Notes under the pieces: model-generated
Seen by the model: the letters and a program-made list of their open reading frames with translations, nothing else
What the model was told of the DNA's origin: nothing
The model's database searches: none
From: an uncultured Acholeplasmatales bacterium
GTDB lineage: Bacteria > Bacillota_I > Bacilli_A > Acholeplasmatales > Anaeroplasmataceae
Assembly (NCBI GenBank): GCA_944324805.1
Contig: CALUXS010000003.1
Span: 1-64,000, forward strand
Direction: 5' to 3'
Length of the DNA: 64,000 nt
Shown: in pieces, positions 7,441 to 15,210 of the stretch
How the letters are laid out: each line of letters begins with the position of its first letter
Numbering within the stretch: the first letter of the stretch is position 1
Position numbers and translations under genes: made by a program

Positions 7441-7466
7441 AAAAACACATCTTTAAGGATGTGTTT
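7441..7466 (-). terminator. Terminator of the DUF368 gene
   Basis: Stem ACACATC / GATGTGT with flanking A/T runs, abutting the stop codon at 7467. On the minus strand it is followed by seven T residues. Confidence 0.82.
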
Positions 7467-8363
7467 TTATTTACTATCAATTTTTAACTTTAAAGTATAT
7501 CTATACCCAAAATAGACACCAATAGTTCCAACTACAAAAAGAACAATTCCTACTATTAAATGAATGTAAGAATATTCATTCCATTCATTATAAACTTGCA
7601 TCATCTCTGGGTTATAAAACATAGAGGCTATACTACTAATGCATAATCCAATAATAAAATAATAGAAACCAACTTTATATTTTTCTAGTAAAAAGTTTAT
7701 TCCTTTAGCTATAACAACAACCCCTACTACAGCACCTAAAGCAAAGCAGACATATAATACTAATATCATAGGATTAGCTTTCCAAATTTGTATGTCAATT
7801 GATTCTAATAAGACATTATATAAACCAAATGACATTAATAAGGCTGTAGCACTAAGTCCTGGTATTAATTGCGTTAATGCAATTAAAAAGCCTATACCTA
7901 ATGCTAGTAAATACATATACCAAGGTATATTTTCTAGTATGTTTCCAGGATTATAGTTTACATTAATTGCAATTGCACTTATAGATATTGGTATAACTAA
8001 TCCTAGCAGTATATTTATAATATATTTCTTTTTAAAGACAGATGATTTAATCTCATCTGTTATTGAAGGCATTCCACCAAGCATCATACCTGCAAATAAT
8101 GCCACAACCGCAAAAGTAGATATACCTAATAAAAATCTTACACTAAATAAACCTAATAAAAAACCTATTACTGCCCCAATAACAATCGGGATTAAAAACA
8201 AAATGCTCTTTTTGCAAAAAATTTTTCCAAGGGCAGCCATCAATTTGTCATACATTTTAAACAAAATTGTTATTTGGGCTCCACTAAAACCAGGAATAAT
8301 AATTGCTAGGCCAATAAAAAAGCCAAGGAATGATGATTTTAACCAACTATTTTCTTCTTTCAC
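7467..8363 (-). CDS. popT: DUF368 membrane protein, PopT-type undecaprenyl phosphate translocase
   Basis: This 298-residue protein has about eight membrane segments. It carries the DUF368 hallmark at the N-terminus (GLAIIIPGFSGAQITILF) and a related internal copy (LTQLIPGLSATALLMSFG), which suggests an inverted repeat of half-domains. DUF368 proteins have been shown to help recycle the lipid carrier undecaprenyl phosphate across the membrane in cell-envelope synthesis. The role here follows from that family knowledge; the symbol is by family only. It ends 14 bases before the gene to its left in transcription order, so it is co-transcribed with the CBM20-like gene upstream. Confidence 0.82.
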   Translation of the reverse strand: MKEENSWLKSSFLGFFIGLAIIIPGFSGAQITILFKMYDKLMAALGKIFCKKSILFLIPIVIGAVIGFLLGLFSVRFLLGISTFAVVALFAGMMLGGMPSITDEIKSSVFKKKYIINILLGLVIPISISAIAINVNYNPGNILENIPWYMYLLALGIGFLIALTQLIPGLSATALLMSFGLYNVLLESIDIQIWKANPMILVLYVCFALGAVVGVVVIAKGINFLLEKYKVGFYYFIIGLCISSIASMFYNPEMMQVYNEWNEYSYIHLIVGIVLFVVGTIGVYFGYRYTLKLKIDSK

Positions 8364-8377
8364 AATTCATTTCCTTT

Positions 8378-9304
8378 CTAATCTCTAGATCTAAAATTGT
8401 ATATTAAGTCTTCAATTACAATTCCATCATATAAATCATATGTGTGATTACGAATTTCTTCTTTCCACATACCTTTTTCAACATATAAAAAATCTTTTTC
8501 TTCTAAAATTTTAAATTCTAAGTGTTCTTTTGGTAACATTACATCAATTTCAAAATAATTATCTGACTTTTTTTCTAATTTTAAAGATTTTTTAGGATTC
8601 CATTTACCAAGTTTCTCTAGATTACCTGTTAAATATAGATTTTCAATCTTTAAATTTGGATTCATTATTTTAGCATAAATCTTAACATTTACTAATTCTT
8701 CCTCAACATTTACAAGTAACTTTTCTTGACGTTTAATTGCTCTATCTAATTTTGACTTACGTCTTACCTCTTTTGCAAGGCCTTCTTTCACTAATACCTC
8801 AATTGGTCTATTTAGATATTCATAAGTAAATTCTTTTTCATCAAAATCATATGGAGAGTCTTCAAGATTGTTTTTTTCATACAAATCATTTAGAAGACTA
8901 AAAGCATATTTGAAAGTTCTTCCACCCTTAATTTTTAATAGCAAAGGAACATCCTCGTAAGTTTTTTTATTTGAAACATCCTCAAGTTTATATTTTGCTT
9001 CTTTATAATCTTCAGGATTTAATGCTAAATATAAAGATAAAACATTACCTCTAACATTTATTTTGGCCATTTGTTGACGTTTAAAATTAAATGACATATA
9101 ATTCCAACTAACGCGTTTTCTAACTCCTACGTGACTCATTAAATTAATTAACAATTCAGCATAGTAGCCTTTTATTTGTTCACTAGCCTTTGTCATTCTT
9201 GCAGTGAATGATTTATTATATGTAATAACAACAGCTGTATTATTTTTTTCATCTGCCTCTGTAATTTTTAATTCTTCAACAACATTATTTAGGTATTTAT
9301 CCAT
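8378..9304 (-). CDS. Conserved domain of unknown function fused to a CBM20-like module
   Basis: The 308-residue protein has two parts. Residues 25-145 form a domain seen in proteins of low-GC Gram-positives (KSFTARM, RVSWNYMSF, KINVRGNVLSLYLALNP, TYEDVP), whose role I do not know. After a basic linker (178-195), residues 207-290 resemble a starch-binding CBM20: LYLTGNLEKLGKWNPKK, a strand reading YFEIDVMLP, then Trp280 and Asn286 in the MWKEEIRNH stretch. There is no signal peptide, so it should be cytoplasmic. A glycogen- or phospho-glucan-related role is possible but unproven. It is followed after 13 bases by the DUF368 gene. A 16-bp palindrome lies in its upstream region. Confidence 0.7.
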   Translation of the reverse strand: MDKYLNNVVEELKITEADEKNNTAVVITYNKSFTARMTKASEQIKGYYAELLINLMSHVGVRKRVSWNYMSFNFKRQQMAKINVRGNVLSLYLALNPEDYKEAKYKLEDVSNKKTYEDVPLLLKIKGGRTFKYAFSLLNDLYEKNNLEDSPYDFDEKEFTYEYLNRPIEVLVKEGLAKEVRRKSKLDRAIKRQEKLLVNVEEELVNVKIYAKIMNPNLKIENLYLTGNLEKLGKWNPKKSLKLEKKSDNYFEIDVMLPKEHLEFKILEEKDFLYVEKGMWKEEIRNHTYDLYDGIVIEDLIYNFRSRD

Positions 9305-9336
9305 AAATAAAACCTCCCTTTATGTCGTATTTTAGC

Positions 9337-9352
9337 ACTTTTATATAAAAGT
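9337..9352. promoter_or_regulatory. Perfect 16-bp palindrome in the upstream region
   Basis: ACTTTTATATAAAAGT is fully self-complementary. It lies just upstream of a minus-strand TAAAAT (9329-9334), that is, in the -10/-35 spacer region before the CBM20-like gene. It could be an operator; in such AT-rich DNA chance is also possible. Confidence 0.3.
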
Positions 9353-9361
9353 ATAAAGTCT

Positions 9362-10015
9362 TTATTGATTTTTTAAAAAAGAAATTACCTCTTTTAGATT
9401 ATTAAGCGTAATAGTTGCTTTTTTTCTTGCTTCAGGAATATCAATATCATCTGGAATCCAAACAACTTTCATATTAGCAGCATTAGCAGCTAATACACCT
9501 GCTAAACTATCTTCTAAGACTAAAACCTCATTAGCTGCAAGAGATATTTTTTTTGCAGCTAATAAAAAAATATCAGGATTAGGTTTAGTTTTATTTATGT
9601 CATCTCCTCCTACAATATCAAAAAAGTATTTTTTTACTCCAGCTTTTTCTAAATATTTATTTACAATTTCTTTTTTCGTAGATGAAGCCACAATTAATTT
9701 ATATTTGTTTTCATTAAGAAATTCTAGTAATTCAAGTAAACCTTTTTTAATAGGAATTTCATTATTTTCTAACCATTCTTGCATTATATAAGTTTTTTGC
9801 TTTTTTATATCTTCATAGTTTATTGTAGCATCTGGATAATATTTTTCTTCATACAATTTTTTGGCATCCATACTACTTCTACCTCTAATCTGATAAATAA
9901 AATCAGGATAGAATTTCATGTTGTTCTTTATTATTAAATCTTTCCATATTAACAAAGATAATCTTTCAGTATCAAACATAAGACCATCCATATCAAAAAT
10001 AATTCCCTTAATCAT
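9362..10015 (-). CDS. HAD-superfamily hydrolase, beta-phosphoglucomutase/phosphatase-like
   Basis: This 217-residue protein has the HAD subfamily IA layout. Motif I is DMDG (Asp8, Asp10), followed by a helical cap (15-80). Motif II is VASS (Ser about 115), motif III Lys in NKTKPNPD, and motif IV LEDSLAG. It would dephosphorylate or isomerise a small phosphorylated sugar; the exact substrate cannot be read from the motifs. Its start overlaps the end of the neighbouring Cof-type HAD gene by 8 bp, so both are made from one transcript. Two phosphatases of different cap type in one operon suggest a sugar-phosphate clean-up role. Confidence 0.85.
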   Translation of the reverse strand: MIKGIIFDMDGLMFDTERLSLLIWKDLIIKNNMKFYPDFIYQIRGRSSMDAKKLYEEKYYPDATINYEDIKKQKTYIMQEWLENNEIPIKKGLLELLEFLNENKYKLIVASSTKKEIVNKYLEKAGVKKYFFDIVGGDDINKTKPNPDIFLLAAKKISLAANEVLVLEDSLAGVLAANAANMKVVWIPDDIDIPEARKKATITLNNLKEVISFLKNQ

Positions 10016-10811
10016 AACAATTTACCTCTAGAACTTCTTTTATAATTTTTATTACACCTTCTTCATCATTAGAAGGAGCAATAAAATTAGCTGCTTCTTT
10101 AATTTCAGGAATTGCATTTGCCATTGCATAGCTATATTTTGCTTCCCTAAGCATCTCTAAATCATTCAAATAATCACCAAATGCCATTGTCTCTTCTTTC
10201 GTAATTTGATACATTTGCTGAATCATTTTTACAGCACTACCTTTACTAATATCTGCATTACTAATGTCTACCCAATTAAAACTACTATGTACAGCACTAA
10301 GTTCAGGCTTTAAATTTTTTAGTAATGGCAAAATATTTTGCTTAGCATCATATAAGTCATATATAGCAATTTTACATATAATATCTCTTATTTCTTCTAC
10401 GCTATTTACTATTGTTAAATTTTTGCAATATTGATTCGCATTTTTTGTGAATTCTTCATCTCTATTAAATGCGTATGCTCCTTTTAAACCACAACACACC
10501 ATAAAAGACGTTTTAGATTTTTCTATTATTTTTTTTATTTCCTTTATATCTTCTAATTGCATTGGATTATTATATATACATTTATCGTGATGGAATACAA
10601 TTGTTCCATTATCAGATATAAATATTAAGTCATCATATATATCTAAAAATTGATTTTTTAATGTAACATATTGTCTGCCACTTGCGATACCAACTAATAT
10701 TTTTCTTCTTACCAATTCCCTAACTATTTTTCTAAAGTCCTTAGGCTCTTCTTTTTTAGAATTTAGAAGTGTTCCGTCCATATCGCACAAAATTAATTTA
10801 ATTTTTTCCAC
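10008..10811 (-). CDS. Cof-type HAD-IIB family phosphatase
   Basis: The 267-residue protein carries motif I CDMDGTLLNS (nucleophile Asp10, acid/base Asp12), motif II near GIASGRQ, a large C2-type cap in the middle, and motif IV GDYLNDLEML close to the C-terminus. Family members hydrolyse sugar phosphates, flavin precursors or PLP; no residue visible here fixes the substrate. It is the first gene of a two-gene operon with the IA-type HAD gene (8-bp overlap). No membrane segment or signal is present. Confidence 0.88.
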   Translation of the reverse strand: MEKIKLILCDMDGTLLNSKKEEPKDFRKIVRELVRRKILVGIASGRQYVTLKNQFLDIYDDLIFISDNGTIVFHHDKCIYNNPMQLEDIKEIKKIIEKSKTSFMVCCGLKGAYAFNRDEEFTKNANQYCKNLTIVNSVEEIRDIICKIAIYDLYDAKQNILPLLKNLKPELSAVHSSFNWVDISNADISKGSAVKMIQQMYQITKEETMAFGDYLNDLEMLREAKYSYAMANAIPEIKEAANFIAPSNDEEGVIKIIKEVLEVNCYD

Positions 10812-10862
10812 AAAATCACCAACCTAACATGAATATAATACCATTTTTTTATTTTCTTGCAA

Positions 10863-10891
10863 GAAAAAAGGAGTTATTACAAAATAACTCC
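10863..10891 (-). terminator. Terminator of the chromate transporter pair
   Basis: Stem GGAGTTATT / AATAACTCC (10870-10878, 10883-10891) contains the stop codon of the second subunit. Six T residues follow on the minus strand. Confidence 0.82.
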
Positions 10892-11446
10892 ATATGTAAA
10901 TATTCCTATTACAGCCGCTAAAATTATAAAAACAATTGGATTTAGCTTATGTTTGAATATTTTTCCATATAAAAACTTAATCGATAATAGAATAAAAAAT
11001 AATATTATCGATATATAGTTTATGGAAATATTTTCATTAACTGTAATAAATTCCTTATAAATTAAATCTATCGCAACACTAAAAATTAGACCAACAACAA
11101 CTGCTCTTAAACCAGACATGACACCAATTACGTATTTATTTGTAATGAATCTCTTATAAAATTGAAATACTATAATTATTATAATGAATGAAGGTGTAAC
11201 TACACCTAATGTAGCAACAATTGCTCCTAAAACACCAGCTTGGCTGTTACCAATAAATGTTGAAATATTTATTGCAAATGATCCTGGTGTAGATTCACTT
11301 ACTGCCAAAAAATTTAGAAGCATTTCTTCTGATATCCAGCCTTTTGCTATGGCTTCATCCTTAATCATAGGAATCATTGCATACCCACCACCAAAAGTTA
11401 AAATACCAATTTTAAAGAATGTATAAAACAACTCAAATAGAATCAT
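10877..11446 (-). CDS. Chromate transporter family protein, short-chain subunit 2
   Basis: The 189-residue membrane protein is a single CHR domain with about six predicted membrane segments. It has the family signature near the N-terminus (FKIGILTFGGGYAMIPM) and SESTPGSFAINISTF. Short-chain CHR proteins work as pairs that correspond to the two halves of full-length ChrA. The partner is the overlapping upstream gene (14 bp overlap). The family exports chromate or imports/exports related oxyanions such as sulfate; the true substrate here is unknown. A divergent LysR gene probably controls the pair. Confidence 0.86.
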   Translation of the reverse strand: MILFELFYTFFKIGILTFGGGYAMIPMIKDEAIAKGWISEEMLLNFLAVSESTPGSFAINISTFIGNSQAGVLGAIVATLGVVTPSFIIIIIVFQFYKRFITNKYVIGVMSGLRAVVVGLIFSVAIDLIYKEFITVNENISINYISIILFFILLSIKFLYGKIFKHKLNPIVFIILAAVIGIFTYGVIL

Positions 11447-12005
11447 CTTTATTTTCCCCCTTACCTATCTTTTCTCTTACTAAGGCAATAATCATTCCAA
11501 TCAAACCGCCACCTAAAATTATAAAGGCAGGTTCTATAGATGTAAAAAAGAGAGTTAAAAGCAAGGCAATAATCCCTAATATATAAAACCAAACTGTTCT
11601 ATCAGCCTTTTTGAACATTTTTATTGCAGCCTCCAATATTAATATTGCAACTGCTATTCTTATTCCATTAAATGCATAACCTACATACTCAAAAGCTAAA
11701 AACTTTTCTAAAAAAAGAGAAATAACTAAAATTATAATAAATGAAGGAAATACAACTGAAAGAGTCGCAACTAAAGCACCAAAAAAACCACCAACCTTAT
11801 ATCCAACGAAAGTAGCACAGTTTATAGCTAATGGTCCTGGGGTAGATTCACTAACGGCCAATATATCTGTCATTTCCTCATCAGTAATCATTTTCTTTTT
11901 TTCAACAACATCTCTTTCAATTAATGGCAACATTGCATAACCGCCACCAAATGTAAAAAGCCCCAATTTAAAAAAACTAATAAATAAGCTTAAGTATCTA
12001 TTCAT
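11433..12005 (-). CDS. Chromate transporter family protein, short-chain subunit 1
   Basis: This 190-residue protein is the first of two CHR half-transporters. The signature FKLGLFTFGGGYAMLPL is at residues 12-28, and SESTPGPLAINCATFVGY follows. About six hydrophobic segments are visible. The Pro in STPGP and the GGG motif are shared with active ChrA proteins. It overlaps the second subunit by 14 bp, so stoichiometric synthesis is likely. A LysR gene starts about 105 bp away in the other direction, which is the usual arrangement for a regulator and its target. Confidence 0.87.
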   Translation of the reverse strand: MNRYLSLFISFFKLGLFTFGGGYAMLPLIERDVVEKKKMITDEEMTDILAVSESTPGPLAINCATFVGYKVGGFFGALVATLSVVFPSFIIILVISLFLEKFLAFEYVGYAFNGIRIAVAILILEAAIKMFKKADRTVWFYILGIIALLLTLFFTSIEPAFIILGGGLIGMIIALVREKIGKGENKDDSI

Positions 12006-12045
12006 AAAAACACTCCTCTTTTTTTATGCATTGTTATTATATCAC

Positions 12046-12074
12046 TTGAATATTCATAATAAAAATAATATAAT
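12046..12074 (+). promoter_or_regulatory. Promoter of the LysR-type gene
   Basis: -35 TTGAAT (12046-12051) and -10 TATAAT (12069-12074) are 17 bases apart. A minus-strand TATAAT (12036-12041) overlaps this region and may serve the chromate transporter pair, so the regulator could act on both. Confidence 0.65.
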
Positions 12075-12110
12075 CTTATAAAGTTAATATTTTTTTATTA
12101 TGAGGTTAAT

Positions 12111-12953
12111 ATGGATATAAGACATTTAAAAATATTTATCACCGTAGTTGAGGAGAATAATATTACTAAGGCAGCGAACAAATTGTTAATGGCTCAACCT
12201 GCTATTAGTTTAGCAATAAAACAAATGGAAGAATATTATAATGTACAATTATTCATTAGGTTTAAACAAAGAATTTATTTGACAAACACGGGACGCATAT
12301 TTTATCAAAAGGCTCTAAAGATAATTGATGATTTTAATAATTTAAAAATAAATTTAAAGACCGAAGATAATATTAAAATTGGTTCTTCTATTTCAATAGG
12401 ATCTAGCTTACTTCCTAATATATTACCTAAGAATAAATTTAAATTATTTATTAGGACTACAAGCGACATAATTGAAATGATAGAAAATGATATCTTAGAA
12501 TTTGGAATCATTGAGGGATATTGTTATAATCAAAATATAGCAGTTAATAAATTTTTCACGGATAAATTAGTTTTAGTTGCCAAACCAGGATATTGTTCAA
12601 AAAAAATAATTAATCTTGAAGAAACTAATCACTTTAATTTTTTACTTCGTGATAAAGGTAGTGGAACACGTGATTACTTTGATAGCATACTAAAGACTAA
12701 AGATTATGAGATAAAACCCTTAATTGATTCATTGAGTTATGAAGCTTTGATAAATTATGCGAAACTTGGCTTTGGTATTGCCGTTATTCCGTATTCACTC
12801 GCAATACAATCAATAAATAATTTAGAACTAGAAGAAATTAAAATTAAGGGCATTACTTTTGAAAGAGAAATTTCTTACATATATAAAAAAGGAAAAATCC
12901 TTAGTCAAAATATAAATGAATTAATTGAAATATTAAAAGGAGTTAGGCCATAA
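12111..12953 (+). CDS. LysR-family transcriptional regulator
   Basis: The 280-residue protein has the LysR winged HTH in residues 1-60 (ITKAANKLLMAQPAISLAIK) and a periplasmic-binding-protein-like effector domain from about 85 (IKIGSSISIGSSLLPNILP; FGIIEGYCYNQNIA; GFGIAVIPYSLA). It is divergent from the chromate-type transporter pair and is the natural candidate for its regulator. The effector domain resembles CysL/CbbR-like members in outline, but the ligand is not predictable. A bidirectional terminator follows directly. Confidence 0.9.
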   Translation: MDIRHLKIFITVVEENNITKAANKLLMAQPAISLAIKQMEEYYNVQLFIRFKQRIYLTNTGRIFYQKALKIIDDFNNLKINLKTEDNIKIGSSISIGSSLLPNILPKNKFKLFIRTTSDIIEMIENDILEFGIIEGYCYNQNIAVNKFFTDKLVLVAKPGYCSKKIINLEETNHFNFLLRDKGSGTRDYFDSILKTKDYEIKPLIDSLSYEALINYAKLGFGIAVIPYSLAIQSINNLELEEIKIKGITFEREISYIYKKGKILSQNINELIEILKGVRP

Positions 12954-12973
12954 ATAAGGCTTAACTCCTTTTA
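12935..12973. terminator. Bidirectional terminator between lysR and nudix genes
   Basis: A 15-bp stem (12935-12949 with 12958-12972; one G-T pair) with an 8-base loop has A residues on the left and T residues on the right. Both convergent stop codons lie inside it. Confidence 0.88.
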
Positions 12974-13350
12974 TTTAAATTATACTTTTCTATAATCCTA
13001 TCAAAATCTTGAGAATAATCTTCTTTTGAGATGTCTTCTAATTTACTCCAAAAAACTTCACCTTCAAAGGATGATTTAATTTCCCCCTTAAAATTAGAAC
13101 TTTTATATAAGAAAGCAATCTCTCTTTTATTAGGTGAAATCCATTCTATATAATCTACAAATTCTAAACTAAGAATATCTAATCCTGTTTCTTCTTTCAC
13201 TTCTCTAACTACAGAATCTTCTATACTCTCATTCTCTTCTACGTGACCGCCAGGAAACGTAATACCTGGCCATGTTTCTCTTTTTCTATTCAAAAAAAGT
13301 ATCTGGTTGTCACTATAAATCATGCACATATTTGTTATTTCTATAATCAT
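12961..13350 (-). CDS. NUDIX hydrolase, MutT-like
   Basis: This 129-residue protein is a single Nudix domain with an intact box from Gly35 to Leu57 (G-x5-E-x7-REVKEETGL). The box binds Mg2+ and cleaves a nucleoside diphosphate linked to another group. Short size and fold fit 8-oxo-dGTP or related (d)NTP hydrolysis, but substrate choice cannot be read from the box. Its start overlaps the end of the upstream predicted propeller gene by 4 bp (ATGA-type junction), so the two are translationally coupled. Confidence 0.87.
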   Translation of the reverse strand: MIIEITNMCMIYSDNQILFLNRKRETWPGITFPGGHVEENESIEDSVVREVKEETGLDILSLEFVDYIEWISPNKREIAFLYKSSNFKGEIKSSFEGEVFWSKLEDISKEDYSQDFDRIIEKYNLNKRS

Positions 13351-14330
13351 ATTTTTAAACCAACTATCTTATTCGCAAAAAAGAACTTTCCAAAGATATA
13401 TTTATTACTTGCAGATTCATATAAAGTTATAAATTGTTCACCATCATAATCTAGTCCTTCTGCCATAGAAGGTGCTTTAATAGTTTTAGTTAAATATCTA
13501 TCATCTAAAAAATAAATATTTTCTGAATCAAACGTAGTAGGAATATCATAAACATAGAAATATGATGAAGGTAAACCATATGATGTTGATAAGACAATCT
13601 TATCATCAGAAATAGCAAAGCCTTGAACCTTATCTCTAACCGCATAATGGGCAATTGGATCAGTAGTATTTTTAGCATTCAAAATGTCTTTTACATAGTA
13701 TTTATCAACATATGCATAATATTTTTCAGTACCATTATTTACACTAGTTTCATGATAAGTAAAATAATTTTTATTATCGTTAAATTCACCAACATATAAA
13801 AATTCTTCTTTATCATCGATAAAGATATAGCTTGCTGCCACATCAACATAAACTGTTTTTATTACCTTTACATCATCACTTGAAGGGTTATATACATCTG
13901 TAGCCCTTTTATCTCTTGTAGCAAAAATATCATCCAAATTTAAAATATAAATTTGACTAGAATCTGATATAAATACATTATTACCTGCACATGCAATACC
14001 ACCAAAATGACCATTTGCATAATCATAATCGTTTAATTTAACCTCTACATAGAATGTTTCATTATTTGAAATTACGTATATGCGGCTAGGTCTATTACCT
14101 GTCATATAGCCGCTTGTTAAATAATAATCTTTATTTTCATAGGATATCTTAGATACTCCTTGTGGTATATATCCATCTCCTAGACCTTCATTAATTGCTA
14201 AATCTGTTTTTATTGCAAAATAGTCTTTATATATAGAATATTTAAATACGTTCAATCCTAGAACAACAGCAATTAATAAAATTGCAATTGATAAAAGTAC
14301 AATTAAAAAAATCTTAAAAAACTTCTTCAT
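13347..14330 (-). CDS. Hypothetical membrane-anchored protein, predicted beta-propeller
   Basis: The 327-residue protein has an N-terminal signal-anchor (residues 5-27: LIVLLSIAILLIAVVLGL) with Lys residues before it and no lipobox. It therefore faces outward, held by one membrane helix. The outer part repeats blade-like units: DGYIPQGVSKISYENKDYYL, HFGGIACAGNNVFISDSSQIYILNL, and FLYVGEFNDN. These patterns resemble six- or seven-bladed propellers. I do not recognise a named family. It lies between an esterase and a NUDIX gene (17-base and -4-base spacing) in one operon. Confidence 0.6.
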   Translation of the reverse strand: MKKFFKIFLIVLLSIAILLIAVVLGLNVFKYSIYKDYFAIKTDLAINEGLGDGYIPQGVSKISYENKDYYLTSGYMTGNRPSRIYVISNNETFYVEVKLNDYDYANGHFGGIACAGNNVFISDSSQIYILNLDDIFATRDKRATDVYNPSSDDVKVIKTVYVDVAASYIFIDDKEEFLYVGEFNDNKNYFTYHETSVNNGTEKYYAYVDKYYVKDILNAKNTTDPIAHYAVRDKVQGFAISDDKIVLSTSYGLPSSYFYVYDIPTTFDSENIYFLDDRYLTKTIKAPSMAEGLDYDGEQFITLYESASNKYIFGKFFFANKIVGLKI

Positions 14331-14347
14331 TATAATACCTCAATATA

Positions 14348-15085
14348 CTACAAAAAATTTTTGATATAATAGTTCAAATAAATCTTCCAACTTGACCAGT
14401 CGTGTGGATAATCTTTTGTCCAATAATAGCATGAAATAGGAATACCATTTTTATTAAAGGCCTTTTCAAGTTCATATGTATCATGTAATGCCTCTGACTC
14501 ATAAGCACCATTTGATACAACAAGCAAAATATTTCTTTTTTTATATAGATTTAAATACTCATTATTTTTTAATAAATTCAAAGAATCTATAGGAGAATTT
14601 AAAAATGCCAATTCATCATAATAATCATTGAAAAAGAATGTAATCTTGTAAATGCCACTCATTGCAAAAACGCCACCAAATAATTGTGGTTTTCTTAAAA
14701 ACATATTCATTGCTTGAAAAGCTCCAAATGACATTCCAAATGCAATTGGTAAAGAACTAAATTTGTATAAATTATTGACACTTGGATAAAGTTCATTAAT
14801 TACATATTCAAAATATGATTCTTGTCGCTCTAATCTTTTACGCTTATCCCAATTATTAAAATTACTTAGAGATTCATAATCTATGTTATCAACAGCAACT
14901 ACAAACAATTTACCCGAATCAATTAAATAACTGAGTGTAGCTATAACTCCTTCATCTTCAGCCTCAAAAAAACGTTTATATTGAGTTGGAAAATAAAAGA
15001 ATGGAACTCCCCTACTACCATAAACCTTATATTCCATTTCTCGATTTAAAGAATAACTATACCATTTAAAGTACTTTACATCCAC
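14348..15085 (-). CDS. Esterase-family alpha/beta hydrolase
   Basis: The protein (about 245 residues) has the esterase D/enterochelin-esterase-like fold. The nucleophile elbow is GMSFGAFQAMN, with Ser in the G-x-S-x-G-like GMSFG, and a catalytic His is likely in the C-terminal DYPHDWSSW. I chose GTG at 15085, since AAGGA lies 9 bases upstream; an ATG three codons earlier would sit only one base from that site. There is no signal peptide. Many relatives act on short acyl esters or have lost activity; the substrate is not known. A strong promoter lies at 15121-15149, and the propeller and NUDIX genes follow. Confidence 0.78.
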   Translation of the reverse strand: MDVKYFKWYSYSLNREMEYKVYGSRGVPFFYFPTQYKRFFEAEDEGVIATLSYLIDSGKLFVVAVDNIDYESLSNFNNWDKRKRLERQESYFEYVINELYPSVNNLYKFSSLPIAFGMSFGAFQAMNMFLRKPQLFGGVFAMSGIYKITFFFNDYYDELAFLNSPIDSLNLLKNNEYLNLYKKRNILLVVSNGAYESEALHDTYELEKAFNKNGIPISCYYWTKDYPHDWSSWKIYLNYYIKNFL

Positions 15086-15120
15086 AAAAATCATTCCTTG
15101 TTTAAAATTATCTTTTAGAT

Positions 15121-15149
15121 ATTATATAATTTTTTACTTATCTTGACAA
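15121..15149 (-). promoter_or_regulatory. Promoter of the esterase-propeller-NUDIX operon
   Basis: Minus-strand -35 TTGTCA (15144-15149) and -10 TATAAT (15121-15126) are 17 bases apart. Confidence 0.75.
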
Positions 15150-15180
15150 CAAAAATAATTTTTATTTTATTTTCAAAATA

Positions 15181-15204
15181 AAAAAGCACCTATTGGTGCT
15201 TTTA
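15181..15204 (-). terminator. Terminator of the reductase operon
   Basis: A 9-bp stem, AAAAGCACC / GGTGCTTTT, with a TATT loop just after the stop of the Fe-S reductase. T residues follow on the minus strand. Confidence 0.85.
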
Positions 15205-15210
15205 AAAACC

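Noticed and set aside
7027-7487. Open frames on both strands covering the two tRNA-Glu copies
   Set aside because: They run through strong promoters, tRNAs and terminators, and two of them repeat the same peptide only because the tRNA unit is duplicated. They are not genes.
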